Assembly (NCBI RefSeq): GCF_006715495.1
Contig: NZ_VFNI01000002.1
Coordinates: 434,001 to 498,000 of the forward strand
Length of the DNA stretch: 64,000 nucleotides
Direction of reading: 5' to 3'
Source of the DNA: Herbaspirillum sp. SJZ106
GTDB taxonomy: Bacteria; Pseudomonadota; Gammaproteobacteria; Burkholderiales; Burkholderiaceae_D
A program made the translations under genes and the position numbers. Below the pieces are notes generated by a model, which made no database searches, was not told the origin of the DNA, and saw nothing but the letters and a program-made list of their open reading frames with translations. Shown here one piece after another: positions 57,017-64,000 of this stretch (the stretch's first letter is position 1; each line of letters opens with the position of its first letter).

Positions 57017-58000
57017 ATGAGTAAAGAATTCACATTTGCCATCAAGAGCATTTGTTTCGATGAGGACTATCGTCCTTCCGAGAATACGCGCATCACCACC
57101 AACTTCGCCAATCTGGCCAGGGGGGAGAGCCGCCAGGAAAACCTGCGCAACACCTTCCGGATGATCGACAATCGTTTCAATGCCCTGGCGCATTGGGACA
57201 ATCCCACGGGGGACCGTTATAACGTCCAGCTCGAGATCATCTCGGTCGAGATGACCGTCGATGGCGCAAGCGCCGGCAACGCGCTCCCCCTGATTGAGAT
57301 CTTGAAGACCATCATCATCGATCGCCACACCAACGAACGTATCGCCGGCATCGTGGGGAATAACTTTTCCTCCTACGTGCGCGATTACGACTTCAGCGTT
57401 GTCCTGCCGGAGCGCAACAAGAACCAGCCGGTGTTCAGCGCGCCGGAGGATTTTGGCGACCTGCACGGCAAGCTGTTCAAGTCCTTCGTGAATTCGGACA
57501 CGTACAAGAAACATTTCAACAAGCCGCCCGTCATCTGCCTGAGCGTGTCGAGCAGCAGGACCTATCAGCGCACTGAAAACCAGCATCCGGTATTGGGCGT
57601 GGAATACGTGCAGGACGCGTATTCCCTGACCGACGAATACTTCAAGAAAATGGGCATGAAGGTGCGCTATTTCATGCCGCCGAACAGTGCCGCGCCGCTG
57701 GCTTTTTATTTCTCCGGCGATTTGCTCGGCGATTACACGAACCTTGAGCTGATCAGCACCATCAGCACGATGGATACCTTCCAGAAGATCTATCGCCCCG
57801 AGATCTACAACGCCAATTCCGTGGCCGGAAGATCCTATCAACCCAGCCTGAAGCACCAGGACTATTCATTGACCCGGATCGTCTATGACCGGGAAGAGCG
57901 CAGCCGGCTGGCTGTCGAGCAGGGCAGGTTTGTCGAGGAGCATTTCATCAAGCCTTACCAGGCCGTTCTGGCGCAATGGTCCGCCAATTGCGCGCATTGA
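57017..58000 (+). CDS. mesX: MesX, DUF1852 protein needed for MesD-type methionine synthase
   Basis: 327-residue DUF1852 protein. Motifs include KSICFDEDYRPSENTRITTNFANLARG at the start, FRMIDNRFNALAHWDNP and SYVRDYDFSVVLPERNK. Known: in Acinetobacter, mesX is genetically required together with mesD for folate-independent, oxygen-dependent methionine synthesis; its biochemical step is unresolved. ATG at 57017, first gene of a set with mesD 42 nt downstream. It has no recognised catalytic motif or signal peptide. Confidence 0.9.
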   Translation: MSKEFTFAIKSICFDEDYRPSENTRITTNFANLARGESRQENLRNTFRMIDNRFNALAHWDNPTGDRYNVQLEIISVEMTVDGASAGNALPLIEILKTIIIDRHTNERIAGIVGNNFSSYVRDYDFSVVLPERNKNQPVFSAPEDFGDLHGKLFKSFVNSDTYKKHFNKPPVICLSVSSSRTYQRTENQHPVLGVEYVQDAYSLTDEYFKKMGMKVRYFMPPNSAAPLAFYFSGDLLGDYTNLELISTISTMDTFQKIYRPEIYNANSVAGRSYQPSLKHQDYSLTRIVYDREERSRLAVEQGRFVEEHFIKPYQAVLAQWSANCAH

Positions 58001-58042
58001 TTCACTGATTCATTGATTCATTCCCACACCAGGTCATCTATT

Positions 58043-59071
58043 GTGAAAAAACTGTTACCCACGTCGACTGCCGGCAGCCTGCCTAAACCTTCCTGGCTCG
58101 CAGAGCCCGAGAAACTCTGGTCACCCTGGAAGCTGCAAGGTGAAGAACTGCGCGACGGCAAGCGGGACGCCTTGCGCCTGGCGTTGCAAGAGCAGCAGCA
58201 CGCCGGCATCGATATCGTCAGCGATGGCGAACAGACGCGCCAGCATTTCGTGACGACCTTTATCGAGCACCTGGATGGCGTCGATTTCGAGAAGCGCGAG
58301 ACCGTCAGAATCCGCGACCGCTACGATGCCAGCGTGCCGACCGTCGTGGGCGCTGTCTCGCGCCAGAAACCGGTCTTCGTCGAGGACGCCAAGTTTCTCC
58401 GTCAACAGACCGGGCAACCCATCAAATGGGCGTTGCCAGGTCCCATGACCATGATCGACACGCTGTATGACGCGCATTACAAGAGCCGCGAAAAACTGGC
58501 CTGGGAATTCGCCAAGATCCTCAATCAGGAGGCCCGGGAGTTGGAGGCCGCCGGTGTCGACATCATCCAGTTCGATGAGCCTGCGTTCAACGTCTTCTTT
58601 GATGAGGTGAACGACTGGGGTGTTGCCACCCTGGAAAAAGCCATTGAGGGACTGAAATGCGAAACGGCCGTGCATATCTGCTACGGCTATGGCATCAAGG
58701 CCAATACCGACTGGAAAAAGACGCTGGGCTCCGAGTGGCGGCAATATGAAGAAGCATTCCCCAAGCTGCAAAAATCCAGCATCGATATCGTTTCGCTGGA
58801 ATGCCATAACTCTCATGTCCCCATGGATTTGATCGAACTCATCCGGGGCAAGAAAGTGATGGTCGGGGCCATCGATGTGGCCAGCAACACCATTGAAACC
58901 CCCGAGGAAGTCGCCAATACCCTGCGCAAGGCGCTGCAGTTTGTCGATGCGGACAAGCTCTATCCTTGCACCAACTGCGGCATGGCCCCCCTGGCGCGTG
59001 GCGTGGCAAGAGGCAAGCTCAATGCCTTGAGCGCCGGCGCGGAAATCGTCCGCAAAGAACTCGCGAAGTAA
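58043..59071 (+). CDS. mesD: MesD, core-type methionine synthase (MetE C-terminal-domain homologue)
   Basis: 342 residues, one MetE-like barrel instead of the about 750 residues of MetE. Zinc ligands are visible as His211 and Cys213 (AVHICYGYG) and Cys309/Cys312 (PCTNCGM); IDIVSLECHNSH and VGAIDVASNTIETPEEVANTLRKAL match MetE positions for homocysteine and the zinc loop. It has no folate-binding N-terminal half. GTG at 58043 (MKKLLPTSTAGSLPKPSWL) is chosen because it starts the conserved N-terminus; the TTG-led extension is not conserved. Confidence 0.9.
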   Translation: MKKLLPTSTAGSLPKPSWLAEPEKLWSPWKLQGEELRDGKRDALRLALQEQQHAGIDIVSDGEQTRQHFVTTFIEHLDGVDFEKRETVRIRDRYDASVPTVVGAVSRQKPVFVEDAKFLRQQTGQPIKWALPGPMTMIDTLYDAHYKSREKLAWEFAKILNQEARELEAAGVDIIQFDEPAFNVFFDEVNDWGVATLEKAIEGLKCETAVHICYGYGIKANTDWKKTLGSEWRQYEEAFPKLQKSSIDIVSLECHNSHVPMDLIELIRGKKVMVGAIDVASNTIETPEEVANTLRKALQFVDADKLYPCTNCGMAPLARGVARGKLNALSAGAEIVRKELAK

Positions 59072-59087
59072 TTCCGAGGCGGGAAAT

Positions 59088-59114
59088 GGCCGTCGCGACA
59101 AATGCGCGACGGCC
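59088..59114 (+). other. Stem-loop after mesD
   Basis: Perfect 10-bp arms GGCCGTCGCG / CGCGACGGCC at 59088-59097 and 59105-59114, 7-nt loop. No T-tract follows, so it may act as partial terminator or processing site before the flavin reductase gene. Confidence 0.55.
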
Positions 59115-59270
59115 AGATGCAAAGTGCCGTTTTGGCCCGGCCGGCGCTGGTTGATGAGCGCCTTCCACATCCGTAACGGCCCAAGTCAGCCTGCATGAGT
59201 CCGCTAATATTTCGGACGACGCCGGGCTCCCCTTAACGCTGTCGATCCGTACCTGTATTTCATTCTTGCC

Positions 59271-59780
59271 ATGTCAATTTCCAGTACCGCCGTCGAGCCA
59301 TTGCGCTTTCGCGAAGCGCTCGGGCATTACGCTTCCGGTATCACGGTGATTACATCGCTCGTCGATGAAGAGCCGATCGGCTTCACCTGCCAATCGTTCT
59401 ATAGCGTCTCGATGAGCCCGCCGCTGGTGTCCTTCAGCGTCATGTCAGGCTCGGCCAGCTATCCCAGGATTCGCCAGGCAGGCCGGTTCGCGGTCAATAT
59501 CCTGTCAAATGAACAGGTCCGTATCTCCAACCAGTTCGCGCGTCGAGGCACGGACAAGTGGCATGGCATCGAATGGCGAGAATCGCCGCTGGGTAATCCG
59601 CTCATTGCCGGAAGCCTGCACTGGCTTGATTGCGAAATCTACGCCGAACATGCCGCGGGTGACCACGTCATCGTGATTGGCGAAGTGAAAGCCTTGAACC
59701 TGCAGGAAGCGGTTGCCGCGCAGCCGTTGCTGTATTTCAAAGGCCAGTACCGCAACATCGCCGCGCATAGCGTGGCTTGA
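59271..59780 (+). CDS. Flavin reductase (HpaC/NTAB family)
   Basis: 169 residues. Split-barrel FMN reductase with FREALGHYASGITVITSLVDEEPIGFTCQSFYSVSMSPPLVSFSV as signature, supplying reduced flavin by NAD(P)H oxidation. ATG at 59271; no strong ribosome-binding site. Flavin reductases accompany mesD/mesX in other genomes, which agrees with the oxygen requirement of MesD. It lies 199 nt after mesD on the same strand. Confidence 0.9.
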   Translation: MSISSTAVEPLRFREALGHYASGITVITSLVDEEPIGFTCQSFYSVSMSPPLVSFSVMSGSASYPRIRQAGRFAVNILSNEQVRISNQFARRGTDKWHGIEWRESPLGNPLIAGSLHWLDCEIYAEHAAGDHVIVIGEVKALNLQEAVAAQPLLYFKGQYRNIAAHSVA

Positions 59781-59869
59781 GCGCTTGCCGCCGCCCGCTA
59801 TTGCCGCAATTGTTGCAATCGTTGCTCGATAGCGACTGCGTCACCTTCTGATCTATAAAGGTCGCTGCC

Positions 59870-61339
59870 TTGAGCGTATTGAAACAGGTGCTGAATGAAG
59901 GGCGCTTCGTCTGCGTACTGGAGATCATTCCTCAACAGTCAACTGCGCGCCTGGCCGCGCTTGAGCGGATCGTGCAACGCGGGCATCTGGCCGGCTGGCC
60001 GTTGCTGCCGGCCTTTTCCGACCGGGTCGGGCTGCGCTCGGACCTGAGTCCCCTGGCAGGCGCCGGCGCATTGGGCGATCCGGCCTCATCCTTACTCCAC
60101 TTTTCAGGCAAGGACCGCGAGCGCGCAGACTTGCTGCTGCAGATGGAGGCGATGCAAGCCCGCGGCCTGCGCCAATTGTTGCTGCTCAGCGGCGATCGCT
60201 TGCCGGGTCACCGCCCCGGCCAGGCGCCGGTGCGTTATCTTGAGTCGGTGCCCGCGCTGCAACTGGCCCGTGCGCATGGCCCGGACTGGCTGTTGGGCGC
60301 CGCGTTGAACCCATTCAAATACCGCGAAGAAGAAGGCGGCGCCCAGTATCTGAAGGCGCAGAAAAAGCTGTTGGCCGGCGCCGATTTCCTTACCCTGCAA
60401 CTGGGTTTCGATGCCGCCAAGCATATTGAGGCCCAGGCCTGGATGCGCGCCCAGGCATGCGCAAAACCGATGCTGGCCTGCGTCATGCAGCTGACAGGAA
60501 AACGCGCGGCCGCCCTGCAGAAGGTGCCCGGCATCGTCATCACCGAATCCATGCGCGGGTTGCTGGAGCGGGAGCGGCAGGTATCGCCCGCTTATGCCGG
60601 GGCACGAAGCCGCGCGCGCCTGGCGCTGCAGATCGTGGGCTTGCAATTGATGGGCTACGCTGGAGTCCATGTGTCCGGGTTGCATGCGCTGGACGAACTG
60701 CTGGCGTTGGAGCAGGCAATCTGCAAGCAGCGCGACAGCGTGGCCTCACTGGCCGCTTGGATCGAACGCTGGCAGGTAAGCTGGGAGATGCCTGACGCGC
60801 CCAGGGTCTGCTTCACCCCCGATGCCGGCGCCTGGAAAATGGGGCAATCCAATGTCGCCGCCACCCGCCGGGAGCGCCTGAAATACACGCTGCTATCCAA
60901 GGTACATGGTCGGTTCTTCAGCCGCACAGGGTGGCTCAGCCAAGCTTTTGGCTGGAGCGTGACGCGCCCGCTCTGGCAAGACGGCATCGCCGCGCAGGCG
61001 CTGCATGCCGTCGAACGGGCGATCAAACGGCCGCTGCTCGGCTGCGATACCTGCGGCCGCTGCCGCTTGCAGGATACCCTCTACATATGCCCGGAGACAT
61101 GCCCCAAAGGCCTGGCAAACGGCCCCTGCGGCGGCACCCATCTCAATCGTTGCGAATTTGGCGACCGCGAGTGCGTGCATGGCGTCAAATACCGGATCGC
61201 CAAATCTGCCGGTCAGTTGCCCGTGCTGGCGCTGACCTTGATTCCTGACATCGAAGCGGGTCACAGGCGCCGCAGTTCCTGGCCTGAGTGGTTTGCGCGG
61301 GTGGATTCGACGTCGCGGCAAGCATGCAAGCGTCGCTAA
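59870..61339 (+). CDS. Methylenetetrahydrofolate reductase-like protein with Cys-rich C-terminal domain
   Basis: 489 residues. N-terminal MTHFR barrel (about 1-300; GRFVCVLEIIPQQSTARL, LLLLSGDRLPG, LLGAALNPFKYREEEGGAQYLKAQKKLLAGADFLTLQLGFD). A MTHFR_C zinc/Cys-rich domain follows at 392-435 (CDTCGRC, CPETCPKGLANGPCGGTHLNRCEFG, CVHGVKY), like the MetV-type partner in anaerobes. Start codon is TTG at 59870 after AAAGG; TTG 59879 or GTG 59888 are alternatives. Probably supplies or handles methyl groups for the adjacent MesD, but this is inference. Confidence 0.85.
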   Translation: MSVLKQVLNEGRFVCVLEIIPQQSTARLAALERIVQRGHLAGWPLLPAFSDRVGLRSDLSPLAGAGALGDPASSLLHFSGKDRERADLLLQMEAMQARGLRQLLLLSGDRLPGHRPGQAPVRYLESVPALQLARAHGPDWLLGAALNPFKYREEEGGAQYLKAQKKLLAGADFLTLQLGFDAAKHIEAQAWMRAQACAKPMLACVMQLTGKRAAALQKVPGIVITESMRGLLERERQVSPAYAGARSRARLALQIVGLQLMGYAGVHVSGLHALDELLALEQAICKQRDSVASLAAWIERWQVSWEMPDAPRVCFTPDAGAWKMGQSNVAATRRERLKYTLLSKVHGRFFSRTGWLSQAFGWSVTRPLWQDGIAAQALHAVERAIKRPLLGCDTCGRCRLQDTLYICPETCPKGLANGPCGGTHLNRCEFGDRECVHGVKYRIAKSAGQLPVLALTLIPDIEAGHRRRSSWPEWFARVDSTSRQACKRR

Positions 61340-61720
61340 TGAAGCGTGCAACACCCGAAGCGGAAAGAATGGCAAGACGTTCAGGATGAATCTGGCGATC
61401 AGCGATTGAAGTTTCCTGAGATCGTTATGGCAGTGGCAGCTTCGAACCGAAGCTGGTGACCAAGAAGCGCCAGATGGCGTCAACGCGTAGTCGAGGGGGC
61501 AGCGGCACTTCTTGTGGCATTGCTGTTGAAGGCAATGGGCGCGTAAGCGCTTTAACGTCTTACTATCAACGCTCCGTTTGATGTGCATTCTGCCTACATC
61601 AGGACGCTATCGAGACATCTGTAAGAGGTCTGTCGGCCAAGAACTGAAAAGTAGACTGACGCTCTGTTTTTATACAGCCTCGGCCGGAAGTGGACTATCA
61701 ACGGTTGGGACTATTGAATT
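61340..61720. other. Junction region between mes cluster and AT-rich segment
   Basis: 381 nt without an intact gene. Contains the transposase remnant at 61435-61482. Base composition falls toward AT from about 61550 rightwards. Confidence 0.55.
61435..61482 (+). pseudogene. Remnant of an IS256-family transposase
   Basis: In frame, these bases read GSFEPKLVTKKRQMAS. GSFEPKLV-KKRQ is the conserved segment of the IS256 transposase N-terminal region. Nearby pieces at 61367-61430 read in shifted frames, and no start, inverted repeat or DDE core was seen. So it is a short degenerate relic. Confidence 0.45.
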
Positions 61721-62278
61721 CTACCAAGGCACCATGCGCAACTTGGGCCATAGTTGAAGCCAATTTTTGGCAACAACTCGGTTTTCCATAATTTGCTTCT
61801 TCTCCACTTGATATCGGGGTGTGGGGCGAATTACTCCTTCGTAAAGATCATCCAGTCCATACGGAGCTGTTATTTGGATACCTTCATTCTCTTCCCACCT
61901 CACGCCTATGGCTGTCGCAGTCTCGGGCCAAAAGCGCATAGCATCGGTGGACGATTGATAGGCCTTGTCACCATTTTTCGAATGCATTCTGCTCTGGTTT
62001 TTGACGGACCATTGAACCGTACTATCCATAGTCATCAGAAGGCTTTCCAGCTCCTGATCGATTCCTGGGTCACATCGCGTGGAATCGAACCATATAACAT
62101 CAATATCCGACAGATGAGGACGGCTTGCAAAGCCGTGGATGGCATCCCATACGGTGTTTCGCACAAAACCCGCGCCTATCCAGCAGTCAGGCAAGGACAA
62201 TGTCGCTACGATCTTCAGTAGCCTTAGTCTGTATGGATCATTTAGTAATAGCGCAGCCAAGTTGCTTTTGAATTTCAT
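61721..62278 (-). CDS. Nucleotidyltransferase family protein (NTP_transf_6/DUF925)
   Basis: 185 residues. GAGFVRNTVWDAIHGF and SDIDVIWFD give the polymerase-beta-like nucleotidyl transfer core with the metal Asp pair; WSVKNQSRMH, FWPETATAIGVRW, APYGLDDLY and VRPTPRYQVEKKQI follow in family order. It ends at 61721 with MVPW. The family has no known substrate. It is in AT-richer DNA, leftward, next to the repeat protein gene. Confidence 0.9.
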   Translation of the reverse strand: MKFKSNLAALLLNDPYRLRLLKIVATLSLPDCWIGAGFVRNTVWDAIHGFASRPHLSDIDVIWFDSTRCDPGIDQELESLLMTMDSTVQWSVKNQSRMHSKNGDKAYQSSTDAMRFWPETATAIGVRWEENEGIQITAPYGLDDLYEGVIRPTPRYQVEKKQIMENRVVAKNWLQLWPKLRMVPW

Positions 62279-62476
62279 TGCGAGAAGCCTGGTAAGCGAA
62301 AAGTTGCGGCTTTATGCTGGATTTAGTACTGGATGCACTTTCGTATCGCGCTGCCGTGGGATTAGGAGTGCTACGGGAAGCCCCATGGCTTTTCTTGTTG
62401 AAGCGTTTCCTGAGAATTCTCGGCCACGTACTTGTTGAAATAGCGTCGGTGCAACCCTCCACCCGGGCCGGCATGA

Positions 62477-63733
62477 CTACACCTGCGAGCCTTCGGACGT
62501 CACAGTCTTGTCCTCCCTCGTGATCCGATTCCGGCCTATCGGCCTCAGACTGCCATCTGCGTTGACATAATGGCGCAATGTTGCATACTTGAAATTCTTT
62601 TTCTCAGCAAAGCGAACAAGGCTACCTGCGTCGCGAACTAACCCTGGATTGGCTTTCACTTTCCGTAGAAAGGTAGTATCAACAGGAGCAAAACGGTGTC
62701 CGTCCTTCTCGGCGATCCGATCCCGGGCCATCTTCCTCAGACTGCCACTTTCATTGAAATAATTGTTCAATACGCTATAAAAATAACCCCTCTGTATAGC
62801 AAAGCCAGCAACGCCGCCTGCGTTTGGAATCAAGCTTGGGTTGGCCTTCACTTCCCGTAGCAGGTCATCCTCAACAGTAGTCTTAAGCGTTTCATCCTCC
62901 TTGCCGAGCAGATCATTGGCGGCCGGCCTCAGTTCGCCATCCGCAGTGACATAACGACGCAATGTTTCATACTTGACGTTTTCTCGCTCAGCAAAGTCCA
63001 CCAGGCCATCTGCGTCGCGAACTAACTCTGGATTGACCTTCACTTTCCATAGAAAGTCAGCATCAATAGGAGCAAAACGCCATCCATTTTCCTCGGCGAT
63101 CCGATCCCGGCCTGCCTTTCTCAGGCTACCATCTGTACAGACATATTCTCGCAAGCTGTGTTTCGGAACGCCCTCCTGCCTGGCAAACTCAGCAAGGCCT
63201 ATATTTTGAATTAACGTTGGGTCTGCCTCGACTTTCCGTAGCAGGTCAGTACCGACAATAAAACTTTTTTTGACAAGCTTTGCTTGAGGAGGCATGGACA
63301 TTCGATTTGTCGCATGGTCTGCGCTCCGCTTTCTCATTGCGAGGAGTTGCTCCCCTTGCAGAGCAGTTTCGATGATTGATGACGTTTCTGGCGATGACGG
63401 ACGTTGTGCGAACGTCGAGGGCGGTATTCCTTTCAGGGCATCTCTAATGACCTGAGGCGTTTCTGGCGGTGGCGGGCGTTGCGCTAACGTCGAGAACCCG
63501 GCAGACCACTCCCCTGCGAAAGCATCACTCGGGTTTTCCCTCGTTTCTGGCTGGAACTGCCATGGCTCCCCGCCCCCCATATTAAACGGGATGAACGGAA
63601 CGGAGTGCACAGCCTGTACATTCTGTGCAAGAGATATCTGCGAAGAGAAAGCTTCTTCTGACGGCGACGTTGCCTGATCAGGCGTACATGCCATACCTGG
63701 ATATCGGAGAGTCGAAAAGGGGGGGAGACGCAT
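62477..63733 (-). CDS. Unrecognised protein of four tandem HTH-like repeats with a disordered N-terminus
   Basis: 418 residues. ATG at 63731-63733 (MRLPPFSTLRYPG) is chosen because AGGAG lies five bases before it; the ATG 45 nt upstream lacks a good site. Residues 1-150 are rich in Pro, Ser, Gln and Thr and contain two 25-residue imperfect repeats (TLAQRPPPPETPQVI and TFAQRPSSPETSSII). Residues 163-418 are four 63-65-residue repeats, each DLLRKVKANPxLVxxAGGLxxFAExxxxxYxTLRxYVxADGSLR. Within each, FAxxxxVxxxTLRxYV has helix-turn-helix spacing. No signal peptide, no known family. The N-terminus resembles type III effector leaders; a DNA-binding or injected protein is a guess. Confidence 0.75.
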   Translation of the reverse strand: MRLPPFSTLRYPGMACTPDQATSPSEEAFSSQISLAQNVQAVHSVPFIPFNMGGGEPWQFQPETRENPSDAFAGEWSAGFSTLAQRPPPPETPQVIRDALKGIPPSTFAQRPSSPETSSIIETALQGEQLLAMRKRSADHATNRMSMPPQAKLVKKSFIVGTDLLRKVEADPTLIQNIGLAEFARQEGVPKHSLREYVCTDGSLRKAGRDRIAEENGWRFAPIDADFLWKVKVNPELVRDADGLVDFAERENVKYETLRRYVTADGELRPAANDLLGKEDETLKTTVEDDLLREVKANPSLIPNAGGVAGFAIQRGYFYSVLNNYFNESGSLRKMARDRIAEKDGHRFAPVDTTFLRKVKANPGLVRDAGSLVRFAEKKNFKYATLRHYVNADGSLRPIGRNRITREDKTVTSEGSQV

Positions 63734-63894
63734 ATTTGCTCCTGGTGCCGTGCTCGCCACACGCAGCCTGCTTATCATTGATCAAAATATCCCCGCACAC
63801 GGAGTGATAGAGGGGGAGACCGCTACTCTATAAAATAAGATGCCCGCCATCTTTCACATTTCGCGCAAATTCCGGTTTTTAATAGGAGGACGTC

Positions 63895-64000
63895 ATGACA
63901 TTGCAAGATGCTATGGATCGAGCAATCGGTGAGCGGACTTTGTACGGGGTCGCAATGGACTGGGACATGCCGTACCAAATGCTAAGTAAATACGTGCGTG
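63895..64000 (+). CDS. Start of unknown gene, HTH-like (cut by window edge)
   Basis: 35 codons visible from ATG 63895, preceded by AGGAGGA at 63884-63890, an excellent ribosome-binding site. The visible part (MTLQDAMDRAIGERTLYGVA, then MDWDMPYQMLSKYVR) resembles the FAxxxxxxYxxLxxYV core of the repeats in the divergent gene at 62477-63733. The frame has no stop to the edge. TATAAAAT at 63829-63836 could be its -10 box. Confidence 0.6.
   Translation, partial: MTLQDAMDRAIGERTLYGVAMDWDMPYQMLSKYVR

Noticed and set aside
62238..62474. 78-codon leftward and 69-codon rightward frames between the last two leftward genes
   Set aside because: Low-complexity Ser/Arg products overlapping the nucleotidyltransferase start, no ribosome-binding site.

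Overview
The window is GC-rich, densely coded betaproteobacterial DNA. Gene content points to the Oxalobacteraceae, most likely Herbaspirillum: Burkholderiales-type porins, membrane-bound urate hydroxylase, several HAAT/GltI-type ABC systems with attached FCD/GntR or IclR regulators, and an otn tetronate operon. The assignment is by recognition only; no database search was run. No rRNA, complete tRNA or CRISPR array was seen.

Region 1 (1-15.3 kb) is a purine and nucleobase acquisition and breakdown neighbourhood. It has a BMP-lipoprotein nucleoside ABC transporter (1-4496), an NMT1/THI5-type ABC transporter (4665-7384) with a long structured leader, a porin, urate hydroxylase puuD, allantoinase puuE, an FCD/GntR regulator and an adenine-deaminase-type amidohydrolase. 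A two-part motif (GACAAT-N9-TATTTGCAACAA) occurs both in the porin/puuD intergenic region and upstream of the GntR gene, suggesting one regulon. A small lipoprotein gene closes the region.

Region 2 (15.4-19.2 kb) is a polar amino-acid ABC transporter with its own FCD/GntR regulator. Region 3 (19.5-34 kb) is a 13-gene leftward cluster: SDR dehydrogenase, hydratase-2 type dehydratase, citrate-synthase-fold lyase, two enoyl-CoA hydratases, a Liv-type ABC transporter, an acyl/aryl-CoA ligase, a MaoC hydratase and a nitronate-monooxygenase-like protein. Two overlapping IclR genes face it. It looks like uptake, CoA activation and beta-oxidation-like breakdown of an unknown carboxylic acid.

Region 4 (34-49.6 kb) holds housekeeping and catabolic genes: CYTH-CHAD protein, NUDIX hydrolase, 5'-nucleotidase, a complete tetronate/threonate operon (FadR-type regulator, ltnD, otnK, otnC, MFS transporter, otnI), a 51-residue zinc-ribbon protein, mqo, a second porin and a Sel1-repeat protein. 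Region 5 (49.7-56.2 kb) has a CsgG-like lipoprotein, a degenerate tRNA-Phe-like fragment and a two-component system divergent from an RND pump that lacks an adjacent membrane-fusion partner.

Region 6 (57-61.3 kb) is a mesX-mesD-flavin reductase-MTHFR/Cys-rich cluster, recognisable as an oxygen-dependent, folate-independent methionine synthase module with a possible electron and one-carbon supply. Region 7 (61.3-64 kb) is visibly more AT-rich and looks acquired. It has a short IS256-like transposase remnant, a nucleotidyltransferase-family gene, an unrecognised protein built of four tandem 63-65-residue helix-turn-helix-like repeats behind a disordered N-terminus, and a divergent gene cut by the window edge whose visible start resembles the same repeat.
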